Of a stretch of 64,000 bases of DNA, positions 14,401 to 26,348 are shown piece after piece. The notes below the pieces were generated by a model. It had not been told where the DNA came from, did not search any database, and saw nothing but the letters and a program-made list of their open reading frames with translations. Made by a program: the position numbers and the translations under genes. This DNA is from Corella eumyota (Eukaryota; Chordata; Ascidiacea; Phlebobranchia; Corellidae), in contig OY720101.1 in NCBI GenBank assembly GCA_963082875.1, forward strand, positions 5,022,001-5,086,000, given 5' to 3'. How positions within the stretch are numbered: position 1 is the stretch's first letter; every line of letters starts with the position of its first letter.

Positions 14401-16463
14401 TTTATTTATTTTTAGGCGTACCTCCTTGCTGTTGCAATAACAAATGTGGTCTACCAAAATAGGTATTGTACTGCTGACATTCAATGGCGTGGTAGTTCGC
14501 ACTGTGTTTGGCTCGGATGTTTGGTGATACTTGGAGCTGAAGCGTCTGTGTTTATTTTGACTATCATGACAACACAACGACTTGTTATAATATCAAGGTG
14601 AATACGTTAACCAAATTTAAGTACTGATTTATAATTGACAAACATTTTCAGCGCTTAACGGTCAAAAATAAATTACTGATTTCGTATTTTAGGCCAATTA
14701 CAAATGACAGAACACATCGCATGTTCGTATATATGACAATACTGGGATGGATTATTGCTCTCGCTATTGCTATAATACCGACCATCGAAGCATCAATGTT
14801 CTATTTTCTGTCCGGAATTTGGTAAGTTTGTATATAGCAATACTGCATTCCAAATAAACACTGTTAAATGCGCTGATATTTTAAATAAAATCTACAAATA
14901 TACTGTAGAAATATATAGTCAGAAATGACCATTCTACCAAACACTAATCCATAAATTAAAATTTCCTTTTTTCTGCTATGGTAATATTGATTTAAAGAAA
15001 TAACAAACTAATTGTTGTATTTAGGTATAGAAATAATCCATATTTGACTATTTCATCTAAGTCCGAAGTTGAGGAGTTTGTTAGAAAGCTTTGGACGTTT
15101 CAAAACCAAAGCGATATGCCGTTCAGTGCAAATACAACAGGGTAAGAAAAACCCCATTTTTATCTAACTATTAAACGAACAAAACCCCCCAAAATATACC
15201 CAGTAATATACAATATTTTTTTATAGTCTTTATGAATGGGAAACGTTATTGAGCTCGGTTTCCCGACTTAACCCTGACTACGAGCCAGAAATTTACTTTG
15301 GCTATTATGCTGCCGACGGGGTGTGTTTACCCCGGCTTTTTCCTGACCCAAGCAAGGATCAGTCTTTTGGCTATTCGCTGTTTATTATTGTACTTAACTT
15401 TTTTGCATTTGTTTACATGCTTGTGGCGTACATTGCAATATATAGGTAAGTTTTAAAACCAGTTTTAACTGAAACTTATTTATGATATGTTAATGAGCTG
15501 AATTTTAGTTAGATAAACAATTATACGGCGTACCAACAGCACAAGTTATTTAGCAATTTAAAGTAAAAAAAAACTTACGATTTTTCCAGAATAAGTACAA
15601 TGAGGGCGAAACAAGCTGGTCGAGATGGCACAAGCACAACATTCCAGAGAAAAGTTACAAGAATTGTTGTCACCAATTTTTGCTGTTGGATTCCAATCTG
15701 CGTGATGGCATTTATTTCAGTTGCAGGTGAATTTAAAAACTATCTAAACCTAATACCTTTAATATCAAGTTTTTAACATGATAGTCACGAAACATGCTTT
15801 TTTATTGTAAAAATAAAGCCAAAATAACTTTATTACTCCGACCAAAACAAAAACCACATGTTTTGAATTTGCCGCATACTCATTCAACTGTTAAATATTA
15901 TATTATTTCTATGTTGCAAACTATTTTAGTTTGTCCCCGATCGCAAATGGCATAAAACCTAATAAACAAAGTTGTTACACACTATTTTTTTTAGAAACAT
16001 ACATATCTTAATTTAATACTTGGTAAATTCTTATCATTGATATTTATTTCTTATAAACAGGCGTTCGTTTATCGGGCGAAGCCTACGCTGCTGCAGCTAT
16101 TATATTGCTTCCAATTAATAGTGCAGCCAACCCGTTTTTATACACCAACTTGCCAGATGTATTATGGAAGAGACTTCTACCTGTCCGTCGGCTGATAAGC
16201 GGACTTTACAAGGAGACCAGAGAAAGAGCGTTTAGTGTGGATATGTCAAAATCAGTATCTGGTTTCAATACCTCAAGTAAGTCTTCTTTAGATGTATCAA
16301 TTTTTAAAGATTGCACTATTTTAACATATTGAATTTTACTAAGTAATGCCTTCATTTGATTACAGACAAGACTACAAACTCTACCCCTATTGGTACACCT
16401 CAAGTTACCCCTAAAAATCGAACTAGTAAATCTGAAATACCAAACATATCTTCAAGACTTTAA
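8492..16463 (+). CDS. G-protein-coupled receptor with about eleven LDLa modules (GRL101/LGR-C-like)
   Basis: About 20 small exons join into one frame. ATG at 8492 opens a signal-peptide-like segment (ILITVLVIFTFSHW). The ectodomain (to about 13920) is a string of LDL-receptor class A modules, each with the calcium-binding acidic core, for example RGQFCDGIVDCPNGNDE, YVCDGTDDCDDGTDEC, RRCDGIVDCYDGSDEEDC and SYCDAITDCFDGSDELNC. I count eleven, some degenerate, and no leucine-rich repeats. A rhodopsin-class seven-helix domain follows: TM2 NLAIADLFIGAYLLAVAI, TM3 end TQRLVIISRP (DRY replaced by TQR), TM7 NSAANPFLYTNLP (NPxxY form typical of LGR/GRL101 receptors). The loop between TM4 and TM5 is unusually long because of two extra exons (15025-15141, 15226-15446). 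The tail is Ser/Thr-rich and ends at 16463. The 7TM class is firm; ligand is unknown. Confidence 0.9.
10115..10425 (+). repeat. Tandem pair of tRNA-like SINE units in a receptor intron
   Basis: Two similar units of about 140 bp lie head to tail in the intron between 10072 and 10908. Both carry a B-box-like stretch (GGTTTGGGCCCCTAATAA in the first, GGTTTGATCCCCTAAT in the second), followed by related text: CTGAGCGCGGCGTTTGCT versus CTGAGCCCGGCGTTTACT, then GAAAAACATG, then CTAGCTTGCCCAAAGCAAAAA versus CTAACCCGCCCAAAACAAAAA. The B box suggests descent from a tRNA promoter. The copies differ at many positions, so the insertion is not recent. Confidence 0.6.
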
Positions 16464-16710
16464 GTTACTTGTGTGTGTATAAATAATATTGTATTGTTAC
16501 TTTAAGTTGTTTAGCATTGTGTTTTATATCTTTGTATGTTTTGTTGATTTATATGTGCATTTTTATAATGATTTATTGTGCCATTATTACCTGATCTTCT
16601 CAAAAAATTTTATTTTTTTAGCCTATCTTATTAGCATATTAGCTAGTACGTTTAACTATCAAAAATATATTGATGCATTATAAGTTATTTACTAATGTAT
16701 AAGTATTGTA

Positions 16711-16716
16711 AATAAA
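16711..16716 (+). terminator. Polyadenylation signal for the LDLa receptor
   Basis: AATAAA 248 bases after the receptor stop; a second copy at 16845-16850 could serve as an alternative. Confidence 0.5.
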
Positions 16717-17215
16717 TATCTAAACAAAAAGATAGTTAGACAAGATGTTTTCCTATTTAGCACCATTTTACCTTCCCACATTCTTTTTTTGTTTGTTTTT
16801 TATTGTGTTTGTTTTAAGTTCCTTTTTCTTCAATACAATATTACAATAAAAGCAAAGTAATTTATTTGTTTTAATACACGATACAGTGTAAAAATAAACG
16901 CTTCGAAATATTTAAAAACTACTGAAACAAAAATAAAATAAAGTAAACCGAGAAATTGACCCAAAAAATATTTATAAAAGTTTTTGTTTAACAAAAACGA
17001 AGCTTTTAGAAAATAAAACAAAGTTAAAATAAACAAAAGAAATTTAATTTGAGAAATATAAAACATGATTTGAATTTCATCTTTATATAAAAATTGATGA
17101 TTTTGTAAAGAATTGCACCTTGTATCTTAAATAGATTCCCCCAATGACTGATTTACCAAAATTTCCAGCAAAACACAAATAGAAGATTGTTGAATGTTGA
17201 AAGAATTCAAAAAAA

Positions 17216-17530
17216 TGACGTCACTAAGTGTCATGACGTAACTACAACATGACGTCAGACAATGATCATTTTGTGGTACATAATTTCATCATTAAAAATT
17301 CCAAATCTTCATTACTGTTGTTTTTTTAAATATGGATCTTAACAAACAAAAAAAGAAATACGTCACTGTGATGACGTAACATCACATCCGTGACGTCATA
17401 TAATGTCCACGTAACCGGCCGAGGTTTATTATTCGAATCGAACCCTATGTTTAATACATTCGTTATTTTTGTGAGTTAGCGCACCGCACCGACGCGGCGC
17501 CAGACTCCCGAGTATATGCCCGTGACGTCA
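17216..17530. promoter_or_regulatory. Cluster of TGACGTCA / TGACGTAA bZIP-type sites
   Basis: Perfect CRE palindromes TGACGTCA occur at 17216, 17250, 17391 and 17523, with TGACGTAA at 17234 and 17372 and more ACGTCA half-sites between. Such sites bind CREB/ATF and related bZIP dimers. Seen: the density, six near-identical octamers in 315 bp. Inferred: a cAMP/bZIP-responsive element or remnants of a short repeat. It lies at the 3' ends of two convergent genes, not at an obvious promoter. Confidence 0.55.
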
Positions 17531-17541
17531 TGGTAACGTCA

Positions 17542-20500
17542 TCAGACCGAGGTTTCGCTCTGCATTTGGAGGACGAACCGGTGCGAGGAGGGTTCGATGA
17601 ATTCCTCTTGAAGTCGGACGCGAGGCGAACGACGAACTGTCACAACGAGGCCGTATTCAGGTTGATCAAGTCGAAAGACTGAACCTTCCTAAAATTTATA
17701 AAAATTTCATGTTTTAAAATTAACTTTTATTCTTTAACTTAGTAATTTTTATATTATTGAATATGCTTTTCCAAAAAAAAATTATTTTTTTATGAATAGT
17801 GAATCTATTTTAAATGCTACTGTTTTTTGAAAGCTTGTTAATTTATCTTTAAAAATTAAATTACTATGTTTAACAATACTAATTTAAGTTACCTTAAGCA
17901 TGTTAACAAGAGGTTCGTCACTGATTAATTTCCATTCACTTGAATCATGTCGGGGGTCGTAAGTTAGGTAGGGACCAGGATGTAAAAATCTAAATTAATA
18001 AACAGGTGAATATTTAATTATAAAAAATAGGAAAGAATAAAGTTAAAGGTTCTCAAAAATAGGAATTCAAAATAAAAAAAATTACTAAAAAATACAATTC
18101 GAAAGAATTTTTTTTTTAATTTATTTAAAAAAACGGTATTTCTAAAATTTTCAAAGTTATTTAGTTGTTTTTAAAAAAGATGCTTGACAAATACCAAGGT
18201 AGTTGTTAAAACATACTGTAAAAAAAAACAAACATTATTGACAGATTGATTTGCTTTATTGCAAATAAAAACAAAAAATTATTTTTAAAAAGAAAAAATC
18301 GTTCAACAGTTAAACAAAAACTTCATAATTTTTTTTTTAAATCTACATATACATTCCAATAGCAAACTAACAACAAAAATATATAAAAATTTGTTCATAC
18401 CTCTGTAAGAAAGCTTTAGGTGTCATATCATTCTTGATACAGAAAGCTAAATGTTTAAGAATATCTGTTACTTCATAATGTTGATGTTGTCTCGTAGTTC
18501 GCAAATATTTCTGAATAGAACGAGCTAAAGCTGGGAAAATCGCCTAATAACAAAAAATATTAATTATTAACTGTAAGAAAAATAAGTACATTGCAAATTT
18601 TTTAAACAAAAAGTAATATACTCAATAAATAAACAACCTTTTTGGCATTTCAATTAAAAAATAATACATAAGCATAAAAATATAGCATTTGACATAAAAC
18701 TTTATAATAATATTAACAACTTACATTAGCAGCAGCTTTGGGGTCCATAACACCATTAGCAAGTGCAGATTTTGACTTTGAATTTAATTCATGATCAGTT
18801 GCCCTTCTTATATGAGTGAATGCATCTTCAGTTGCTGCCACTAATCTAAAATACAACACAATTAACTTATTAAAAAATAATTTTTTTTATAAGTAGGATT
18901 TATGCTTGTTGAAGGTATTTTGGACAAAGAATAAAATATTATCCTTGTAACAAAATTTTTGCAAAAGTACAATAGAATTCCAATAAAAAGAGCAGTTAAA
19001 CTTTATGATCCAAACAATAAAGGATTTATGACATTTTTTATTCACTTTTTACCTCCTTAAATAAAACTGAAATAAAACAAACATTGTAAAAAAATATAAA
19101 AGATTTTTGGATAAAAATAGATTTTAAAGTTATTAATATTAAAATTCTTTAAATAAAAAAGATTTTTTACCTTGCCTTCCTTTTTCTTACTCTTCTCTCA
19201 TATTCAGCTTCTTCGTAATATCTCTCATTATGACCAGCATCTCTTCTTCTAGCCACGGCAGCAATTATAGCCTGGTTCTTCCCAGTTTGATCATTACCTG
19301 GCTGACCTATGCAACAACAAAAAAATGTTAAAATCTGATTTAAAAAATTTCAAAATCTTTAAAATTTTTTGGTATATATATATATTTAGTTTTGAATTTT
19401 GACTTAAAAAATTACAAATTATTTTATTTTTATATTATACAACAAATTTGTGATTTTCAAATTTTTTCTTGTGCTTACGGATTAAAACATTATCAGTTTT
19501 TTATTTTTAATTATATTTACTTGTTTATGCCTTAGGCCAAAACTGACTTAAATTAATCTTTAGTTAGACAAACCAAACAAATTAATTTTACATCATTACA
19601 TTAAAATAAATATATAAACAAAATATATTTATCCAATTAAAAAATATAAACAAATTAACACCAAATTTTTTTTTTTAAGACTTACCATCGATTTCATAAA
19701 CTTTAAAATTTTGGTTATTAATTTGTTTCATTCTTGCACTTCTTGAAGGCATTCTCATTAAAGCTGGGTTGTATACAGGGAAGTCACAATAATATTTCTC
19801 TAATACCCAAACACTACATCTTTGTATACTAAAAAAAATTAATAAAATATTTTAGAGTAACTAATATTTGAATATTATCGAGTTAATTATTGTACAAATT
19901 AACAAAAAATTTCTGTATAAATAAATTTTGTTAAATTTAAAAAATCAAATTATAAAGCCATTAGGGCTAAAACAGATATATCTTCTAAATTTTACTCATA
20001 TAAAATTATTTTTTAAAAATCTCAAAAATCTTTAAAAATTAATAAGAATAAATTTTTACCTTAAATCCCCGATATTATAAAATCTTCTTTCCCCATCAGT
20101 CGTTCTAATAACCTCAAGCAACAAAGTGGTCTGTAGGTGGCGCAATTCAAGAAGGACGAGAGAGAGGTAGTGAACAAAAAGAAGGCAATTCGTGAAACTG
20201 TCCGCAAATGAAACAATCGGCTAAAAAAAGAAAAAAATTTAATAAAACTATAAACAAAATTAATTTGGTTTTGTATTGGACCCTATAAAATATAAACAGA
20301 CCCATTTAAAATCGTTTTTTTTGGTCATCTACAAAATTGTGACCCAATAAATTGAAATACACCAGCAATGCATAAATATTTAACACACACAGTATGTAAT
20401 TTCATAGCACACCCACTCAAGAGGTCCATGTCAAGTGCACTCAAATTTTTATGTCAACATTTCAGCGTGTCACAACGAGCTACTGTACAAAATGTTCACA

Positions 20501-23500
20501 ATAGCTCGCCATGTTTTGTTAAATGTGATGCCACCTATTTATAGTTTAGTGGCTGGCTATATAAATAACACTGTCATTAAAAAAACATTAAGAAATGGAC
20601 AATAAATGACTGAATTAAGTTAATAATAGAAGAATGTGCTCAAAAATGTTTATCTATGTTTTTATTCTTGTCTAAAATGGTCAAATTTTTATGTTTATGA
20701 ATACCAACTTTAAAAAATTGGTCTATAATCTTTATTAGACTTATACTTTGTTAAAAGCTTGGTTTAATGAAAAATTCACTAATTTAAATATTGAATATTA
20801 GCTCTTGAAAAAACACAATTTTAAAAACTGACAAAAATCCACTTAGGATTACAAATGATGTTTTCAAAAAGAAATACAAGATTTATGACGTGCTAAACTG
20901 TATACTCGATACTAACTACTTGGGTAATATTTAAGTGGGCTAGACGTAGGGACTGCATTTAATAAGATTACAGACTAAACACTGTTAAGACTTTAGGCTG
21001 TTATCTGTAATAGGAACACTTGCAAATTTGAAAGGGTCAATTGGAAAAAGATAAGTAAAAAGAAATATTTAAAATTTCCAAATTAAGCTTTGCTAAGGAA
21101 AAATAAGAAAACCTTTTCTGAATTTTATAAAGTTCAAAATTTTAATTTTAAAATTCCATTTTTCTTTTACCTGAAATTGGTCAACTTGTTCGTCCAAGAT
21201 CCAGATCCCATAAAACAACCAATAAGTAAGTGTGATAAGAACAACTAACACCATTATTAGGGCCCTGTAAGTTCAAATTAAATATAAACAGGTGTAAAGT
21301 GTCAAACATAGGATTATTGATAACATGATCTTAGATATTAATCAAGATAAAAACATGTTTTTTTTAAGTTATTATTTTATCAATATATTATATTGGATTT
21401 TTTGTTGTTTTAATAAATTTATTTTTTGTAATTAAGTTTGGCAAATCTTTTTTTAAAACCTGTTGTATTTTTAATGCAACAAAAATTGAATAATAAAATT
21501 TTTTGAATTTACCAAAAACTTTTTTTTACCTGAACATAAAAACTCTGGGCATACTTGTGCGTTGTCTTCTGAAGAAGATTGCCCATGCAGCAATTAATAA
21601 GATGAGAAGTTTAAAAGACATCCCAATCAAAAGCCCCTGAAAAAATAAAATAATTATATACAAAAAAATTTGTAAAAATGTAATAGTCATCATGTATAAA
21701 TAAATTAAAGCAATTAATTTTTTTTTAATTTAGAACATTCTATTTTTAATTTTATATACTAATAATTTTCTATACCTTGCAAGCAGTTTCGCATCTTTCA
21801 ATTGGGCTAAGAGTTAAAAACTTCGGAAGAACCACAAATGCGATGGGGGATAAATAAGATAAGAAGGCACATACAATCGTGGCATAAAATCCGCAATCAT
21901 GAAAACCCATGGAAGCTTCATTATGCTAAAAAAATAAAAAATTTAAATAAAAGAAATTAAATAAAAAATATGCATACACCTATATAGTATACTCTCATAA
22001 GGGTATTTTGTTATTCATTTTATAAAAACCAACTTTAAGCATAATTTTAAATTTATAATAAATATTTAATAATGTTGTAAACCAACACAGATGCTTTTAT
22101 TTATGTTTCGTTATTAAAACCAAAAAATAAAATCATCTAAAACTCTATACAAAAAAATTATATCTAAATTTTTATTCAATTTAATTTAGTTGATTATTTG
22201 TTAAATAGTTACCTTGGTAAGTTTAGCAAGTGACTCATTACTAAGTTGAGTGACATCGGTTGTTGCTGATATAAAAGTATTCGTTTCTCCCCAATTATCA
22301 TCATGCTAAAAGTACAAAAATAATTCATTTTCCTTGATATTAAAATTTAAAAATTAACTACGCAAAAATAATTACAAAGTCAAAAATTATATAATTAAAT
22401 TGTAATTTTGTTTCAGTAACTTTTGTATCATAGTTAGAGGTAGAATATTGAATTTTTTATAAAATGAGATGTAATGGTTATTTATCATCTACTTCAGGAA
22501 GTTATAACAAATTTCAGGATATATTAAAATCAAAATTTCTAAATAATATTCTTAACAAGTAAAAATCTTAAATTTTTACAATTCCAAACAACAAGAATTT
22601 TACACGTTTTACATTTTTCTACAAAAACAGTTTGTGTTTGATGTAGCTACAAAATGTTACAGTTTAGTTTGTTTAGTGCGCAAGTCAGCATTGGTAAGTG
22701 CAGATTCATGTTATTAAACAAACTCAGTGCTCTGCTCTAATCACTGTTACATCAGATGGTTAACATACACTTGAACTGGGTTACCAATATTAAACAAACA
22801 ACATAAAAGTTTAATATCAAAGCCAAGAATTCAGAAAAGTTTTTGATTAAGGAGGGTCTCTAGTCCTCAAATATTGGTTAAGTTATTACATTGAAAATTT
22901 TATGTGCTATTTTACCTATTTTAAAAAATACAAAAATTACTTTTAGTCAAGAAAATAAAAGCTACATTTAATTTAAACACCCTATATTTTGATTTATTAC
23001 TCTTAAAAACACTTAAAATTTGTTTTTAAAAATTTCAGCTCCAATTACCATTTGACAAGACCGTAATTGTTCAAACAAATAAACCTAAAACCATTAAAAC
23101 AGAGTTTGTAAAGTAAGAAACAACAAACAGTAACTCAATTACAACCACGCTTTGAATTTACAAAGTTTTCACAAATGTTTTATGTAAATACAGTTAGCTC
23201 TATAGCCAGTGTGAGTAGTCTGTCGTTAAACACTGTGAAATGAGCGAAAATCAATCAACAGACCAATTGTATTCTTATGATAACAAGTATAGGATTTCAC
23301 ATACATTTAAGGGTGGCTGATAGTTTTAAAAAAAATCTCGAAAACTGAGGTAATTGATGCAAAAATATAATGAGAAAAAAACTCAAATTTGCCACAAAAA
23401 TAAATATATTATTGGTCAAACAATAATTTACTTGATTTCATGGCCAATTTTCATACTTCAGTCATAATAATTATTACAAATACCCACTACAGTCTATTTT

Positions 23501-25677
23501 TAAATTACATAATGAACACTGAACTTTAAATTACTATTCACGATCACTCATTAGATTTTCTCACAAAACTTAAATTATTTGCCAACATTCAAACTCGTAT
23601 AAGTATGTTGTTATAAAGAACTTTAAATATTCAAACACCGTGACACAAATTGATGATTGACAATACCATAAAATTTGATAATCAGTCTTCAATTAAAAAG
23701 GCAAACAAAAATCCTAAAATGTCAATCAAGGAAAAAATAATTTTATTAAGGACCACACCTAGCTATTGATATTAAATAAACAACACTTTTTATATTTATA
23801 TCATGACATAGCATTGTAAGATATCAAAAAGTTTAAATTGTGTATGTGCATTGGCTTTAAGGTAGTCTGCTTATTTAATTAAAATATAATGCAGTGTGTA
23901 AAAAAACTTTATATATATAGTAAAATGGCATGCTTAATAATTTTTTTTTTTAGCAAAAAAATATGGCCTATTAATTTTTAAATTCTTATAAAAATAAATA
24001 TATACCAATTTAATTAGCTATAAGATATAATTAAAATATATCAGGATTTGGAATCTTACTTACATCTGGCATGTTAACTGTTAGTGCTCCTTCATTATTC
24101 CTGCTGTCATGACGACCTCCCATCGGAGGGGTACGGATAGTGACTGTTTTCTCACCTTTACAAAAAAAATTTAATTTAAAAAAAAATTTAAAAACATCAT
24201 GCAAAAATTTTACATAAAAAAGTCATGCTAATGATTGAATTGAGTTAGTCAATCAATTAAAAACTTTGACACATTATTATTAGTTTTTAAATCAAAAAAA
24301 ATAATTATTAAATCAACAATTTTAGTTAGTTGAGTAAATAATATTAATAATAATAGTTTTGTATTACACACAAGGTACAAGCAAAATGAATTTCAATCAA
24401 TAGACCAATGATTTTTTGAACATTATTTGCACTTTTTGATTGTTTTAGTTATAAAGTTTAATAATAGTAGCAATGCAGCAATTGTTAAAACACCAAATTA
24501 AAACCAAAACAATAGCAACAGCACTTTCAGCAATAAAACAAAATAGGTTAATCTTAAAAAATTTAAAAATTAATAAATCTATATATAAATTAATAAATTT
24601 TATAAGCAAATTCGTGCCCACATAGAATTGTTTACATTTTTTTAAACAACAAAATTATTCATTTAAATCCTAAATAAAATAAATGACATTATTTATTAAT
24701 TCTCATAAAAATTTTTGAGCTTGGAATTATTTAACGTAATCCAAACATGATAACACGCCCAAAATAATTTGTTATTCGAAAGTTTTAAGAAGCCACGAAC
24801 ACTACCACATAATCTAACTGTTGCTGAAAGCCAAACATGCCGAAATTCATGATTTTTAAAATTTAATCAAAATTTTAACAGCCAGCAATAATCAGGCAGA
24901 CATGCTTGCTTTTTTAATTTATAAATTTGTTTTTGGTTTTTAAACTTGGGCACAACCAAAGCTGATTTATAGACATGCAAATATTTAAAAAATTAATTAA
25001 AATATTTAAATTAAATAATTTAAACTAATTTAATTAATCACATAATTTTCAAACCAAAAAGAATTATTAAATAAATTTTTAAAAATATGTATATATATAT
25101 ATATAAAAAATAAATAAATGATTTATTTTTTTTTAATAATAAATTTTAATATTTTAGGACTTTAATAATTTGTATTTTATTCATTTTTTTTGCTTGTTTC
25201 TGTTGTGTAATACAAACCTCCATTACTATCAGCATCTACATTACTACCTCGCGGTCTGTGCCGCCTCTTTTCATTCTGTGACCTGTGGCGTCTGTGGCCG
25301 CGGCGGGATCTTTCAGATCTAAAAACACAAATCAGTTACAACATCAATTTTACCTATATAAGGACTTAAAATAGAGAAAGTTGTTTGTAGATATGATAAA
25401 AGATTATTTTATATGAGTCATATAATTAGTGACACATTTTGGCAATAAAATCTGTTTTTGACAAACATGAAAAAAAATTTTGTGAAAATTATGAACATTT
25501 TTATTATAATTTCAAAAAAAAAAAATATATACTTAGAAATTTTGCCCAATGTTGATTTTAGAATATTTACGATGTTTATTTAACTTTATACAGAAGTAAA
25601 ATGATATTAAAATAAGGTATTTGCCTGTTTGTTGTTACTGAGTATTCAGATTCGCAATCCAATTTGTCTGTGTCCAT
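17542..25677 (-). CDS. VANGL: Van Gogh-like planar cell polarity protein
   Basis: Fourteen exons sum to 1629 bases, giving 542 residues: 25625-25677, 25218-25318, 24064-24155, 22213-22306, 21776-21925, 21530-21636, 21171-21264, 20060-20220, 19686-19828, 19171-19306, 18725-18845, 18411-18543, 17893-17989, 17542-17688. VANGL proteins are four-pass membrane components of planar cell polarity that bind Prickle and Dishevelled; in ascidians this pathway drives notochord convergence. Marks: [13 protein letters not shown] start, Arg/His/Ser-rich head, [10 protein letters not shown], four hydrophobic helices between about residues 130 and 260, [55 protein letters not shown], and the C-terminal [11 protein letters not shown] ligand. 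Intron 1 has a GC rather than GT donor. The last exon is clearly GC-richer than the others. Vertebrates have two paralogues; I see one here. Confidence 0.95.
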
Positions 25678-26015
25678 TTTTGTGCCAATTACCATCCAAA
25701 TTTTCAATAAATCCAATTAATTTTTTTTCGTCTGGTAGTTTAATTTTAAAAATTTTTAAACTAGAATAAAAACTAAAAAAATCTGTAAAACAAATTTAAA
25801 TTTTTTAATCAATAAAGGCTACACTTCACAACAAAGCCCCCATTTATATTTGGTTTAAATTGTGACAAATAAAAAATGATAAATTGTTTTATCAAACAAC
25901 ACGTGACACGTTAACCAGCTGTGTACTCAAAATTTCAAAACGCGAGGTTTGAAATTAAATAAGTGGAACTTTATACAAAAAAATGTCCAAATTTTTTGAA
26001 CAATCAGGACTATAA

Positions 26016-26348
26016 TTTTTAAACTCGTTTTTTTTGTGGTATACTATTCCCGTATTTCTATTTTTAGCTACACTAAATTGTCACGCCAGCGACATGTGCA
26101 AAGCGTACTTTAAAATAAATTTACATTTCGCGTCTGGCTACACGCTTAGCAAGCTGAAAACTGATAAGAAAAGCAATAAAAAAAGACATGAGGCATTGGT
26201 ATGTCAACGCAAAGTCAAAAAGCCACAACCAAAACATTGCGAAGTCAACCAAATCGGCGCAGGCATGTTAAAGGAATTTGAGAATATAAAACGCAAGACA
26301 GACCACTCAAAATCGCACAAAGTTCGTACATTTTTAAATGGCTCATAG
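26016..26348 (+). other. Possible orphan exon of a small secreted, cysteine-containing protein
   Basis: An open frame with no ATG at its front encodes a hydrophobic run (YTIPVFLFLATLNCHAS) followed by a lysine-rich segment with cysteines (DMCKAYFKINL, EALVCQRKVKKPQPKHCEV) and ends at 26348. The first in-frame ATG is 26094. A plausible splice acceptor (CTATTTTTAG) ends at 26067. The hydrophobic-then-basic pattern resembles a secreted factor, but AT-rich DNA often gives hydrophobic frames by chance. I do not recognise a family. Confidence 0.15.

Larger units (their letters stand above)
16464..17541. other. Convergent 3' regions of the LDLa receptor and VANGL
   Basis: Receptor 3' UTR with AATAAA signals at 16711 and 16845, then AT-rich spacer, then a GC-richer part from about 17400 that runs into the last VANGL exon. 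The interval holds the TGACGTCA cluster listed separately. No further coding exon is supported. Confidence 0.6.

Noticed and set aside
16489-17066. Phe/Tyr-rich frames on both strands
   Set aside because: Low-complexity T/A runs in the receptor 3' flank.
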